A stretch of DNA of 36,184 bases from Candidatus Nitrosocaldus schleperae. Lineage in GTDB: Archaea > Thermoproteota > Nitrososphaeria > Nitrososphaerales > Nitrosocaldaceae. Under the pieces are notes generated by a model. The model was not told where the DNA came from. It was given only the letters and a program-made list of their open reading frames with translations, and ran no database searches. The translations under genes and the position numbers were made by a program. The DNA is taken from NCBI GenBank assembly GCA_013538805.1, contig JABXGR010000006.1, positions 1 to 36,184 on the forward strand, given 5' to 3'. This document shows, one piece after another, positions 23,057 through 31,435 of this stretch. How positions within the stretch are numbered: the stretch's first letter is position 1; every line of letters starts with the position of its first letter.

Positions 23057-24979
23057 TCAACACCTAAAGGATCTTATCTCTTCCCTAACAGCCTTGATTA
23101 TGCCTATAACCATTGCTGGGTAGAATGGTAGAAAGTAGGAACTCTTTGCTGCTCTTGCTATAGCATCACTACTGCCATGCTGGGCATAACCCTCTAGAAA
23201 TGCCCTTACAAACATCCTTGCCATATCCTCATCCCTTTTGAATAGTAGAGAGTAGTAGAGGAAGCATGCTATATCCCATGCCATATCATCGTAGTCTGTT
23301 GATGTGGAGAACTGCTCAAAGTCTGTAATGTATAGCATATCAGAGCTGGTTTTAGCAATAGCAGTACTGCCATCACTATAATCATCAGCATTATAAGGAG
23401 GAAGAGGAACAACAAGCACGTTACTTGGTTTTGTGTCTCTAAGTATGAACCCATTGGCATGTATCATGCCTAATAAAGCCCCATACCTCTTTACATGGCT
23501 TAGCAGCCCTTCCTCTCCTTCCATTCTATTTACTCTACCTGTTTGAACATGATCATTGCCATGGCTATGGCTATGGTTATGGTTATGATCACCAACCAAT
23601 GCATCAATCATGCTACTCAACGGGATACCATCTACATACTTGAATGCTATGAGCCTCTTCCCGAACGATACAGCCACAACCTCTGGCGTATTTATGCCTA
23701 GAGCCCTAACCCTCCTTACCCCTATATACTCGTTCATCATCCTCTTCTCTGGCGATACGTCGTAATGCCTTATCCCTGCTAGCCATACATTCAGTGCTAT
23801 CCACTTAGCCATCTTAACATTGGTGTAGTACTTGATGACTATGCTCTCCTTCTTCTTAGTAGCCTTCCCTCCTTCCATCCCTTCTTCATGCTCTAGTGTG
23901 CAGAGGCTTGTTGCTGCATGCTTATCACCTATGCTTGTGAACCTTGCAGAGTAACCATCTCTGAATCCTAGAGCCTCTGCTATCATATCAAGCCAAGAGT
24001 TACCATCAACAACTATACCCTCATTAACCTTGAGGAGTATAGTAGGAGTATCTAATGCTGGAGGTATGCTGTAAGCCTTGACCTCCTTCCTCCTCTTCAG
24101 TTTAGATGCAGCCTCCTCCTTGAAGAAGTTAAGGGTTCTTCTTGCTGCATATGAGTGTACAAGCCATGCAAATGCACCCCTGAACATCTCCTTCATCAAT
24201 GCCCTATGGTTACCCTTGCACTTATCCTTGAGCATGATATGGTAGTAATTGCCATCATCCCCATCTTTATGCACCTTCAACTCAATCCTACCTTCCTTTT
24301 CAAGTTCCCTCAATGCCCTCATGAAGCCTCTCCTGCTGATCTCCATATTCCTTGCTGCATGACTCCCTGTGTAGGTCTTCACATAACTGTACAGTGCATG
24401 TGGGTATATCCTTGCCCTCTTCTTGATCTTTGAGAATAGAAAGTACTCAAGGGGAATTGCAACCTCATCAGTAGCAACAAGGGGATTAAGCCCCATAAGT
24501 GTTGAATACTCCTCAACTATAACCCTCTTCTTGTATAAGGTCTCAACATCGTTGAGGTATGAACCATTGTACAATGGGAGATATGGGTGGAGGAGCCTAC
24601 CTGCAACGAACTCTCCAAGCATTGCATGCTCAGCATCCCTTAGGAGTGCCTTACCATCAACTACCAGCACTGATGCATTCAGCCTATAATCATCACGTAC
24701 ATAAACATACTTGATTATCTCCTTGTAATCCTTCAGTACAAGAAGGATATCATAATCGCTGTCTGGTCTAGCATAGCCTGATACCTTTGAGCCATATATG
24801 CAGTATGAGAGTATCTCACATCCATGCTCCTCTGCTATAGCATTAACGATCCTTGATAACTCCTTGCTATCATCAACACTTATGCTCTCCAAATAGTTTA
24901 TAGAATCATCACTACCTATAGGATCATCCCTACCATCACCCTCCCTCCTGCTCCCCTTCCCCATCTCCATGGATACCAT
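23057..24979 (-). CDS. Nucleotidyltransferase - winged helix - protein kinase-like fusion
   Basis: 640 residues in three parts. (1) About 40-165: MNT-type nucleotidyltransferase with YGSKVSGYARPDSDYD (GS at 63-64, D75 and D77), the metal-binding pattern. (2) About 170-250: winged-helix-like segment ending SRRGFMRALRELEKEGRIEL. (3) About 320-640: kinase-like domain with VIK (K383), a candidate helix-C Glu (E417), hinge FKYVDGIPL, catalytic loop ILRDTKPSN (D515, K517, N520; the HRD His is Leu) and DFE at 553-555. The kinase resembles small archaeal RIO/Bud32-type or phosphotransferase folds more than eukaryotic kinases. A His/Asn/Ser tract at 464-474 is an insertion. Its start overlaps the upstream peptidase-like gene by 44 nt, so the two are co-expressed. 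Substrates are unknown. Confidence 0.75.
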   Translation of the reverse strand: MVSMEMGKGSRREGDGRDDPIGSDDSINYLESISVDDSKELSRIVNAIAEEHGCEILSYCIYGSKVSGYARPDSDYDILLVLKDYKEIIKYVYVRDDYRLNASVLVVDGKALLRDAEHAMLGEFVAGRLLHPYLPLYNGSYLNDVETLYKKRVIVEEYSTLMGLNPLVATDEVAIPLEYFLFSKIKKRARIYPHALYSYVKTYTGSHAARNMEISRRGFMRALRELEKEGRIELKVHKDGDDGNYYHIMLKDKCKGNHRALMKEMFRGAFAWLVHSYAARRTLNFFKEEAASKLKRRKEVKAYSIPPALDTPTILLKVNEGIVVDGNSWLDMIAEALGFRDGYSARFTSIGDKHAATSLCTLEHEEGMEGGKATKKKESIVIKYYTNVKMAKWIALNVWLAGIRHYDVSPEKRMMNEYIGVRRVRALGINTPEVVAVSFGKRLIAFKYVDGIPLSSMIDALVGDHNHNHSHSHGNDHVQTGRVNRMEGEEGLLSHVKRYGALLGMIHANGFILRDTKPSNVLVVPLPPYNADDYSDGSTAIAKTSSDMLYITDFEQFSTSTDYDDMAWDIACFLYYSLLFKRDEDMARMFVRAFLEGYAQHGSSDAIARAAKSSYFLPFYPAMVIGIIKAVREEIRSFRC

Positions 24980-25757
24980 CCCTTATGCTCCCCTTCCTCC
25001 TACTACCTCTCTTCCTCTTGCTACTTCTACCACTAGCATTAATAAACTCATATATCTTGCTCCTTAACAGATCATCTATGCTGAACGATGCTATAGCCTC
25101 TATGGGTATCCTTGCAACATTAGCCTCAACACTAATCCTTGTAGTTGGTAGACCCTTCTCTATCCAATCCCTCATACACCTCTCCTCTAGCCTGTGATCA
25201 CTAAACCCATCTGGGAACTTCCTTGCGATAAGCCTGATAAGTGCTCTATCCTTCTTGAATACTATTCTTGGCTCTACAACCCTGCCCATATCAGCATAAA
25301 CACTCTCGAATATGCTACTTGAGATCTCATCAGATATGATGCTCATCTTAGCAAATCTAGCAAGTAGTTCTATGTAGTGAAGGAACTCATGTGCAAGTAT
25401 CGCATGTATAGTCCCTTTTAGCCCATATGCAACGAGTGGAGCAGTAACCTCAACAACTATTGATAACCTGTTATGACCATTGCTGTAACCATAATCATGA
25501 TCATAATCATAACTGCTCTCAGGCATCTCTTTAACTACAGGTATGGTTCTAGCAAACATAAGTCCTAAACCGTACTGGGCATCTGCTACAACCATCCTTG
25601 GCTCTATGTAATATTCTGGATATTCTATGCCAGATGCCCTCTCAACCCTCTCTATACCTTCAGTAACGTATCTGTAGCGTTCAATGATCCTAGCATATAT
25701 CTTCTCTGGCATCAATGATCTAGACTCCTCTACTCTATGCAGTGGATCTAACCTCAT
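24936..25757 (-). CDS. HExxH metallopeptidase-like protein
   Basis: 273 residues from the ATG at 25757. A helix with IHAILAHEFLHYIELLARF provides HEFLH, the zinc-binding HExxH pattern of zincin peptidases, in a hydrophobic helix context. A third ligand is probably one of the acidic residues in SSSIFESVYADMG about 20 residues later. No signal peptide or membrane helix, so cytoplasmic. A Tyr/Asp/Asn/Gly/His stretch (SYDYDHDYGYSNGHN) precedes the helix, and the C-terminus is very basic then acidic (RSSKRKRGSRRKG). The family is not recognised. An AT element TTTATAATAC lies about 27 nt before the ATG. It overlaps the kinase fusion gene by 44 nt. Confidence 0.65.
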   Translation of the reverse strand: MRLDPLHRVEESRSLMPEKIYARIIERYRYVTEGIERVERASGIEYPEYYIEPRMVVADAQYGLGLMFARTIPVVKEMPESSYDYDHDYGYSNGHNRLSIVVEVTAPLVAYGLKGTIHAILAHEFLHYIELLARFAKMSIISDEISSSIFESVYADMGRVVEPRIVFKKDRALIRLIARKFPDGFSDHRLEERCMRDWIEKGLPTTRISVEANVARIPIEAIASFSIDDLLRSKIYEFINASGRSSKRKRGSRRKGSIRDGIHGDGEGEQEGG

Positions 25758-25778
25758 GTTCAAGTTATCATCCTAGTA

Positions 25779-25789
25779 TTATAAATATG
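25779..25789. promoter_or_regulatory. Shared TATA core for the peptidase operon (minus) and Trm14-like gene (plus)
   Basis: ATTATAAATAT lies between the divergent ATGs at 25757 and 25817, at about 27 and 32 nt. It is the only AT-rich box in the 59-nt gap. Confidence 0.4.
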
Positions 25790-25816
25790 TCAGGGTAAGA
25801 GCTTTTCTACAAAGTC

Positions 25817-26848
25817 ATGATCGATCTATTACTAACATGCCCTCCTGGCTTAGAGGATGTGGTTGAGTTGGAGGCAAAGGAGAAGTTACCAGATGCACAT
25901 GTTAGCAAGAGGCATATGGGGGTTAGGGGGCATGTACTCCTGCATCTTGAGCGTGATGAGTGTATAGCCAAGGTACTCTCTATGCGCTCAATACACCATG
26001 TGATGAGGTATATAGCATCATTCAGCATAGAGAGGAGTAAGGATGCCCTCAACACAATATACAGGAATATCCTTGCTCTAGACCTCAATCTTGATGAAGG
26101 GGTTAGGTTCAGGGTTACGAGCGAGAGGCTTGGGAGGCATGAGTTCACATCTATAGATGTGCAGAGGATTGCTGGTAAGGCAATAGTTGATAGGTTCTCA
26201 AGTAAGGTTGATCTTGAGCATTATGATGTTGAGGTTAGGGTTGATGTTGTAGGGGAGCAGTGTATAGTAGGTGTAGCATTGACAAGGGAGTCACTCCATA
26301 AGAGAGGGTATAGAGTATTTGATCATCCAGCAGCACTAAAGGCAAGTATAGCGTATGCTATGCTTAGGCTTGCAGAGCCTAGAGCAGGGAATATACTTGT
26401 TGATCCAATGTGTGGTTCTGGTACAATACCCATAGAGGCAGCACTAGCAATGCCAACTCTGAACCTAGAACTCTATGGGTTCGATGTAAATACCATTTAC
26501 ATAGATGGTGCAAAGGCAAATGCAGAGAGTGCAGGGGTTGGGAGGCTTATAAAGTTCATGTGCTATGATTGTAGGATGCTTGATAGGATAGTTACTCCAG
26601 ATAGGATAGTCACAAACCCCCCATATGGGATAAGGATGGAGCCTAGCATTGGGCTAAGGAACCTCTACATGGGGTTTGCAAAGGCATCGTACAGGGCTAT
26701 GGTGGATGGCGGTAGGATAGTTGTTATAACACTCAAGCATGGGATGATGAAGAGCATGCTAACATCCTCTGGCTTCAACATCATCAAGAGCATCCCTGTC
26801 ATGCATGGCGATCTATGGACACACATAATAGTTGGGGAGAAGAGGTAA
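25817..26848 (+). CDS. THUMP-domain tRNA guanine-N2 methyltransferase, Trm14-like
   Basis: 343 residues. The N-terminal 165 or so carry an NFLD/THUMP-type RNA-binding region, including VRVDVVGEQCIVGVALTRESL followed by HKRGYR. The rest is a Rossmann SAM-dependent methyltransferase with motif I DPMCGSGTIPIEAAL from D196 and motif IV TNPPYG (N267-P-P-Y). The NPPY tetrapeptide fits exocyclic amino-group methylation. DPMCGSGT with THUMP is the pattern of Trm14 (m2G6 in tRNA) and bacterial RlmL; Trm-G10 enzymes usually read DPFCGTGG. It should act on tRNA in the cytosol. The start at 25817 is unambiguous. Confidence 0.85.
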   Translation: MIDLLLTCPPGLEDVVELEAKEKLPDAHVSKRHMGVRGHVLLHLERDECIAKVLSMRSIHHVMRYIASFSIERSKDALNTIYRNILALDLNLDEGVRFRVTSERLGRHEFTSIDVQRIAGKAIVDRFSSKVDLEHYDVEVRVDVVGEQCIVGVALTRESLHKRGYRVFDHPAALKASIAYAMLRLAEPRAGNILVDPMCGSGTIPIEAALAMPTLNLELYGFDVNTIYIDGAKANAESAGVGRLIKFMCYDCRMLDRIVTPDRIVTNPPYGIRMEPSIGLRNLYMGFAKASYRAMVDGGRIVVITLKHGMMKSMLTSSGFNIIKSIPVMHGDLWTHIIVGEKR

Positions 26849-26960
26849 TAGAAGAGAAGTAAGGGAACAAGCAGAATGGATTGGATATGGAAAGGGATGG
26901 GTAGATGATAGCGAAGGATTAAATTAAATAAAGCATGTCCATTCCTTGAATGGATGTAGG

Positions 26961-27368
26961 ATGGGCACGTTCCAGTACTTCACACCACAACAGGCTAATA
27001 GAATGCTAGGAGAGGTTAGGAGGAGGTTTAACAACATAGTTGCCATAAGGGATGAGGTGCTTGAGCTGCAGGAGGAGTTGCAGAGTATAGTTGATCATGA
27101 TGCCTCACTACAGGCATACATAGAGAAGAAGCAAAGACTCAACTCTGCACTCACAAGGCTCTATGCTGCAATAGAGGAGTTGGAGGCCATGGGTGTTGTG
27201 TTGAAGAGCATAGATGAAGGGTTGATAGACTTCCCAGCGAAGAGGTTCGATGAGGATGTATGGCTCTGCTGGAAGGCTGGAGAGGATGAGGTTAAGTTCT
27301 GGCATGGCAAGGATGAGGGGTTCATGGGTAGGAAGCCTCTACCAGTTAGCGATGAGTCTCTAGTCTAA
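26961..27368 (+). CDS. DUF2203 family protein
   Basis: 135 residues. It opens with YFTPQQANRMLGEVRRRF, the characteristic DUF2203 start, followed by a long amphipathic helical hairpin (about 20-85). The conserved end follows: GVVLKSIDEGLIDFPA, then VWLCWKAGEDEVKFWH, then GRKPL. The last region, with C/W/H residues, looks like a small globular cap. The biochemical role is unknown; the family is common in thermophilic bacteria and archaea. The TTG at 26946 opens the frame, but the ATG at 26961 begins next to the conserved segment and follows an AT-rich box at 26918-26930. Confidence 0.8.
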   Translation: MGTFQYFTPQQANRMLGEVRRRFNNIVAIRDEVLELQEELQSIVDHDASLQAYIEKKQRLNSALTRLYAAIEELEAMGVVLKSIDEGLIDFPAKRFDEDVWLCWKAGEDEVKFWHGKDEGFMGRKPLPVSDESLV

Positions 27369-27400
27369 CTATCTTTCTCTAGCATCCTATCTCTTAATCT

Positions 27401-27410
27401 TATTATATTA
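27401..27410 (+). promoter_or_regulatory. TATA-like box of the prenyltransferase gene
   Basis: TATTATATTA is centred 26 nt before the ATG at 27432, an exact leaderless spacing. Confidence 0.5.
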
Positions 27411-27431
27411 TGATGATGCTAAACCATATAC

Positions 27432-28325
27432 ATGGTATCTGCATGGCTTAGAGCGATAAGGGTAAGGTTCCTTCTAGCCTCAATAATATCTGTAAGTATT
27501 GGTCTAGCCATAGCATTATGGAAGAATAGCATCATAGACCCATTCTATGCACTCCTTACATACATTGGTGTGCTAAGCCTTCATGCTAGTGTTGATCTCC
27601 TGAACGATTACTGGGACTACAGATCTGGCATAGACAAGGTTACTAGAAGGACCCCATTCTCTGGAGGGACTGGTGTGCTACCAGAGCATATGCTCTCACC
27701 ATCAAGCGTGTATAGAGCAGGTATAGCATTCCTCATCATAGGAGCATTGATAGGCTTATACTTCGTTGCAGTTAAAGGCATTGCTATTGCAATGATACTT
27801 GCATTTGCTGTAGTAGCAGTGTATCTATACTCAACAAGCATAGTAAGGATAGGCTTAGGCGAGTTCTTTGTTGCTTTAAAGGGCACCATGATAGTTATAG
27901 GCACTTACTATGTGCAGGTAGGAGCATTCAGCATCGAGCCTGTATATGCTGGCATAATATCTGGGATGCTATCATCATCAGTACTCTTCATCAACTCATT
28001 CCCAGATTATGAGGCAGATAGGAGAGGTGGTAGAAGGACCCTTGTTATACTGCTTGGTCCTGCTAGAGCATCAAGGTTATTCATAGCATTCCCAATGGCA
28101 GTATACGTTATGGTTGCTTCAGGTGTGGCATTGCATATACTGCCATTATACACCCTTGCTACTCTTCTAGCATTACCCCTTGCACTTAAAGCATACAGAA
28201 TGCTTAAGGCAAGGTATGATGATGCTGAAGGGCTTATACCTTGCATGAGTAGTACTATAGCGTTCTCAAGGATAGTTGGTGCAGTAATAGTAGGAGGGGT
28301 TCTTGTAGAATATCTATTATTCTAA
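27432..28325 (+). CDS. UbiA-superfamily prenyltransferase, MenA-like
   Basis: 297 residues, eight to nine hydrophobic helices. Both Asp-rich motifs of the superfamily are present: LLNDYWDYRSGID (N58, D59, D62, D68) and NSFPDYEADRRGGRRTL (D192, D196). The spacing and the RRTPFSGGTGVLPE loop between the first motif and helix 3 match MenA-type enzymes, which attach a polyprenyl chain to 1,4-dihydroxy-2-naphthoate during menaquinone synthesis. Thaumarchaeota use menaquinones, so this role is plausible; other UbiA members such as geranylgeranylglyceryl-phosphate synthases are less likely by motif. An integral membrane enzyme. No other men genes are adjacent. Confidence 0.82.
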   Translation: MVSAWLRAIRVRFLLASIISVSIGLAIALWKNSIIDPFYALLTYIGVLSLHASVDLLNDYWDYRSGIDKVTRRTPFSGGTGVLPEHMLSPSSVYRAGIAFLIIGALIGLYFVAVKGIAIAMILAFAVVAVYLYSTSIVRIGLGEFFVALKGTMIVIGTYYVQVGAFSIEPVYAGIISGMLSSSVLFINSFPDYEADRRGGRRTLVILLGPARASRLFIAFPMAVYVMVASGVALHILPLYTLATLLALPLALKAYRMLKARYDDAEGLIPCMSSTIAFSRIVGAVIVGGVLVEYLLF

Positions 28326-28378
28326 TTTGAACTTTATTGTTGTTATTGATGGTTGGTTGTTACTTGATTGGTTCTTGC

Positions 28379-28717
28379 TTACCTTATAGATCTAGCAATA
28401 TCTACAAGGTCATCAACACTAAGATACCTACTCTTGAATGAGTATATCACTCTACTCTCATCATCGTAAAGGTCTAGGATATTGTAGTAGTACTTCTCCC
28501 ATATATCATAGTCTACATCGACACCCTTGTACGCTATTCCCTGCTTACCATTTATATCAACTATGATAGCATCTGCATTATTCACATCTATGTATGCATT
28601 CCAGTAACCCTCCGATGGAAGCACTCTATAAGCAGTAACCACAAGCACGCCTTTTGCTAATGCCTCCTGCATGCTAGTTGCAGGTCCAGCACTCACACCC
28701 TTGCTATAGTATATCAT
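28379..28717 (-). CDS. Probable C-terminal part of a split exported protein
   Basis: 112 residues starting MIYYSKGVSAGPATSMQEAL and ending DDLVDIARSIR. There is no ribosome-binding signal or TATA box of its own. Its frame is open upstream of the ATG (reading LQILNNYVM) and joins naturally to the end of the preceding gene, which stops 11 nt before this ATG in the other frame. The pair LPSYLPEG...V.L.YK then IYYSKG resembles a single DUF4367-like (LPEGY...YY/YS) domain common in exported archaeal proteins. I read it as the second half of one gene separated by a one-base shift. If real and separate, its function is unknown. Confidence 0.5.
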   Translation of the reverse strand: MIYYSKGVSAGPATSMQEALAKGVLVVTAYRVLPSEGYWNAYIDVNNADAIIVDINGKQGIAYKGVDVDYDIWEKYYYNILDLYDDESRVIYSFKSRYLSVDDLVDIARSIR

Positions 28718-28728
28718 AACATAATTGT

Positions 28729-29709
28729 TCAGTATTTGTAGAGCACACTTATACTCATACCCTCTGGCAGGTATGAGGGCAGTTTAAGATCAAAGTTTGC
28801 TAGTGCATAACCATGCCTAGCCTCATCTGCACTCATGCATGAATGGTATGATCTAACATTCACTATACCCTCCATATTGTAGGGCTTTACAGTGTATAAG
28901 TACTTGCTCTCCATCAATCCTGGAAATATTACAGGCCTAGAACCCTTTGGAGGTATTATTGTTACTGATGCATGCTTATATGAGAGATCTTCCATAAGAT
29001 GCTCCTCTGCATAAGCATAAAGAGTTAACTTGCTATCCAACTCGTTGATGAAGAGTAGGATGTTATTGAATGGTGCTAAGACCTCATGCTTATTACTATC
29101 AAGGGCAACTATCTTGAACCTTGCATCACTAAACTCCTTGTATGCTATCCTTACAGTAACATAACCTTGATCCTCTGGTATGCTATTATACCCATATCCA
29201 TAGCCATCATTCAGTATAAATGCAAAGGGATTTATACTGATGTGATAATACCTTCCATCATATTCTATTATGCATGAGATGTAACCATACTCATCCCTCA
29301 TCTTGTAGAGCATATCTATCTGTGGCTTATCTGCTATCGCTAAAGTTGCTTGCTTCACCATTGCTCTTATGAGTTCGTATGCCTCATCATTAGATATGGT
29401 TACTCCACTATACTCATTGTACATCCCTGCAGTATCTGCCCAGTATCTAACATTCATTATCTCATCCCTCAACGCCTTGGATATGTTAATGAGCCCCTCT
29501 GCTTCTCTAATGAGGCATTGCTCATAACCACCAAGCTTATCAAGTACTGCTACGCTAGCAGAAGCATCAACCTTGTAGAGGTCTGAGAGCGTTATACCTA
29601 TGCTCTTGTATGTTATGCTGATAAATGCTAGTAGAGATGTAAGTATTATAGCGATACCAACAATGATAGCAATTGCATAGCTCATCACTTTATCTATTAT
29701 GCCTTGCAT
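28729..29709 (-). CDS. Membrane-anchored exported protein, apparently truncated by a frameshift
   Basis: 326 residues with an N-terminal membrane anchor (about 9-33, AIAIIVGIAIILTSLLAFIS) and no cysteine lipobox, so the remainder should lie outside the membrane. The body is beta-rich with many Tyr and Asp, and includes GYVTVRIAYKEFSDARFKIV. The last residues LPSYLPEGMSISVLYKY are the opening of a LPEG-type domain that is not completed before the stop at 28729; the missing part is in the next frame at 28379-28717. The ATG at 29709 has an AT core about 22 nt upstream, shared with the divergent reductase. Family unknown. Confidence 0.6.
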   Translation of the reverse strand: MQGIIDKVMSYAIAIIVGIAIILTSLLAFISITYKSIGITLSDLYKVDASASVAVLDKLGGYEQCLIREAEGLINISKALRDEIMNVRYWADTAGMYNEYSGVTISNDEAYELIRAMVKQATLAIADKPQIDMLYKMRDEYGYISCIIEYDGRYYHISINPFAFILNDGYGYGYNSIPEDQGYVTVRIAYKEFSDARFKIVALDSNKHEVLAPFNNILLFINELDSKLTLYAYAEEHLMEDLSYKHASVTIIPPKGSRPVIFPGLMESKYLYTVKPYNMEGIVNVRSYHSCMSADEARHGYALANFDLKLPSYLPEGMSISVLYKY

Positions 29710-29726
29710 TTCTTTATCTTTTACCT

Positions 29727-29735
29727 TATATAATA
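29727..29735. promoter_or_regulatory. AT core between divergent genes at 29.7 kb
   Basis: TATATAATA lies about 22 nt from the minus-strand ATG at 29709 and 36 nt from the plus-strand ATG at 29767. It is the only TATA-like sequence in the 57-nt gap. Confidence 0.4.
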
Positions 29736-29766
29736 AATAGTGCTGTTGAAAAGGGAAGGATGAAGG

Positions 29767-30873
29767 ATGATCAAGGGTTATGCAACAAGGGAAGGTACAT
29801 CAAGGTTTAGAGCAAGGTATGAGGGGAAGAGCACTGCTATAGGGCACTTCAAGCAGTTTGGGGAGTACATGCTTACAAGCATAGGCATGGGCACATACCT
29901 AGGCAAGGCAGATGATGCAACAGACCTGCTCATCATAAATGCTATCAAGAGATCTGTTGGAGAAGGGGTTATCAACGTTGTAGATACTGCAATAAACTAC
30001 AGGTTCCAGAAGTCTGAGCGTGCAGTAGGCAAAGCAATTAAGGAGTTGGTAGAGCAAGGAATATGCAGGAGGGATGAGGTATTCATAAGTACAAAGAATG
30101 GCTACCTTACACATGATGCTGATCTTAACATGGAGTTTTGGGAGTACATACATGCAAATCTAATAAAGGCTGGGGTTATAAGGGCTGATGATATCTCATC
30201 TGGCTACAACTGCATCAAGGTATCTTATCTTGAGGATCAGTTGAAGAGGAGCATAAAGAATCTAGGGCTGGAGTGTATAGATCTGATCTACCTTCACAAT
30301 GCTGCTGAGGAGCAACTACCAGATCTTGGCAGGGATATGTTCATGAAGATGCTCAAGGAGGCATTTGAGTTCTATGAAGCAAAGAGGAGGGAAGGGCTCA
30401 TCAGATACTATGGGATGGCTACATGGGACTGCTTTAGGGTTGATCCAAGCAGTTCTATACATATGAATATTAAGGATGTGGTTGATATGGCAAGAGGTAT
30501 TGCTGGAGAAGAGCATGGGTTCAGGTTCATACAATTACCATTCAACATTGCAATGCATGAGGCAGCAACACTCAAGAACCAGATCATAGATGGTAATATC
30601 TATACAGTTATGGAGGCTGCTACACTGCTAGGCATTAATATATTCACAAGCGTGCCATTACTTCAAGGCAGGTTACTGCATAGAGATGTTATGAGTATGG
30701 TAAAGGCAGAGACACCAGCACTTGCATGCTTACAGTTTGCAAGATCATCTAGAGCAATACCCCTAGTTGGGCAGAAGAGAATGGAGCATGTTGAGGAGAA
30801 TCTAAGGATAGCAATGATGCAACCATTGAGCAATGATGAGTTCTCAAGCATAGTTGCCTCACTGACTGGCTAG
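29767..30873 (+). CDS. Aldo/keto reductase family protein
   Basis: 368 residues with a TIM-barrel AKR pattern: LTSIGMGTYLG, then VVDTAINYRFQKSERAVGKA, STKNGYL, and IDLIYLHNAAE. The catalytic tetrad is complete: D73, Y78, K110, H177. The C-terminal RSSRAIPLVGQKRMEHVEENL matches the NADPH-binding IPG...+..+L..N segment. It reduces a carbonyl or oxidises an alcohol with NAD(P)H; the substrate is unknown. It is longer than typical AKRs because of about 35 extra N-terminal residues and an insert near 120-150. The last 4 nt overlap the convergent Lrp gene. Confidence 0.87.
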   Translation: MIKGYATREGTSRFRARYEGKSTAIGHFKQFGEYMLTSIGMGTYLGKADDATDLLIINAIKRSVGEGVINVVDTAINYRFQKSERAVGKAIKELVEQGICRRDEVFISTKNGYLTHDADLNMEFWEYIHANLIKAGVIRADDISSGYNCIKVSYLEDQLKRSIKNLGLECIDLIYLHNAAEEQLPDLGRDMFMKMLKEAFEFYEAKRREGLIRYYGMATWDCFRVDPSSSIHMNIKDVVDMARGIAGEEHGFRFIQLPFNIAMHEAATLKNQIIDGNIYTVMEAATLLGINIFTSVPLLQGRLLHRDVMSMVKAETPALACLQFARSSRAIPLVGQKRMEHVEENLRIAMMQPLSNDEFSSIVASLTG

Positions 30874-31313
30874 AGCAGCCTGAAATCTTCTTTTATTGTG
30901 TTTAGCACAACATGTGTATTGGTTCTCTCAACGTATGATAGGCTTAGAACATGCTTTGTAAAGTTACTCAACTCCTCTATGCTCTTGAACTTTGCAACTA
31001 TCATGGCATCTGTTGTGCCTGTAGTATCGTACACAGCACATACATTTGGGATCTTTGCTATCTCCCTCTCCATCTCAAGCAATCTACCTTTAGACATTGT
31101 AACCTCCATGACTATCGTTATAGTATAGCCAAGTAACCTATGCTCAAGCATTGCTGAGTAACCCTTTATTATCCCTGCTCTCTCCATATCCTTAATATGC
31201 TTGAGTACCGTGCCAGTTGATACCTGCAGGGTATCTGCCAACTGCCTGTATGATCTCCTTGCATCCCTGAGCAGTTCAGCAAGTAAGCGTTTATCGAACT
31301 CTGCAAGTTCCAT
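30870..31313 (-). CDS. Lrp/AsnC family transcriptional regulator
   Basis: 147 residues. An N-terminal winged HTH, ELAEFDKRLLAELLRDARRS, continues with YRQLADTLQVSTGTVLKHIKDMERAGIIKGY, and a RAM/ACT-type ligand-binding domain occupies about 70-147. This is the compact Lrp architecture that in archaea senses amino acids and controls metabolic genes as dimers or octamers. The frame opens with 8 more codons at 31337, but MELAEFDKRLL is the family-like start. No clear operator was identified. The target is unknown; the branched-chain operon 23 kb away is a guess only. Confidence 0.9.
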   Translation of the reverse strand: MELAEFDKRLLAELLRDARRSYRQLADTLQVSTGTVLKHIKDMERAGIIKGYSAMLEHRLLGYTITIVMEVTMSKGRLLEMEREIAKIPNVCAVYDTTGTTDAMIVAKFKSIEELSNFTKHVLSLSYVERTNTHVVLNTIKEDFRLL

Positions 31314-31435
31314 AGTAGTATTTAAGCATACATGCACTAAACCTTTGCTATACTACTGCTTTATCCTGTACATTAGAATGAATATTATCAATTTCTACGA
31401 TATAGATAAATTATCTAATATGCATACTCTCTAAC

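Noticed and set aside
23057-24979. Annotation of the kinase domain as the KEOPS subunit Bud32
   Set aside because: The position near S27ae is suggestive, but the catalytic loop is ILRDTKPSN rather than the Bud32-type HGDLT.SN, and no Kae1 domain is present.
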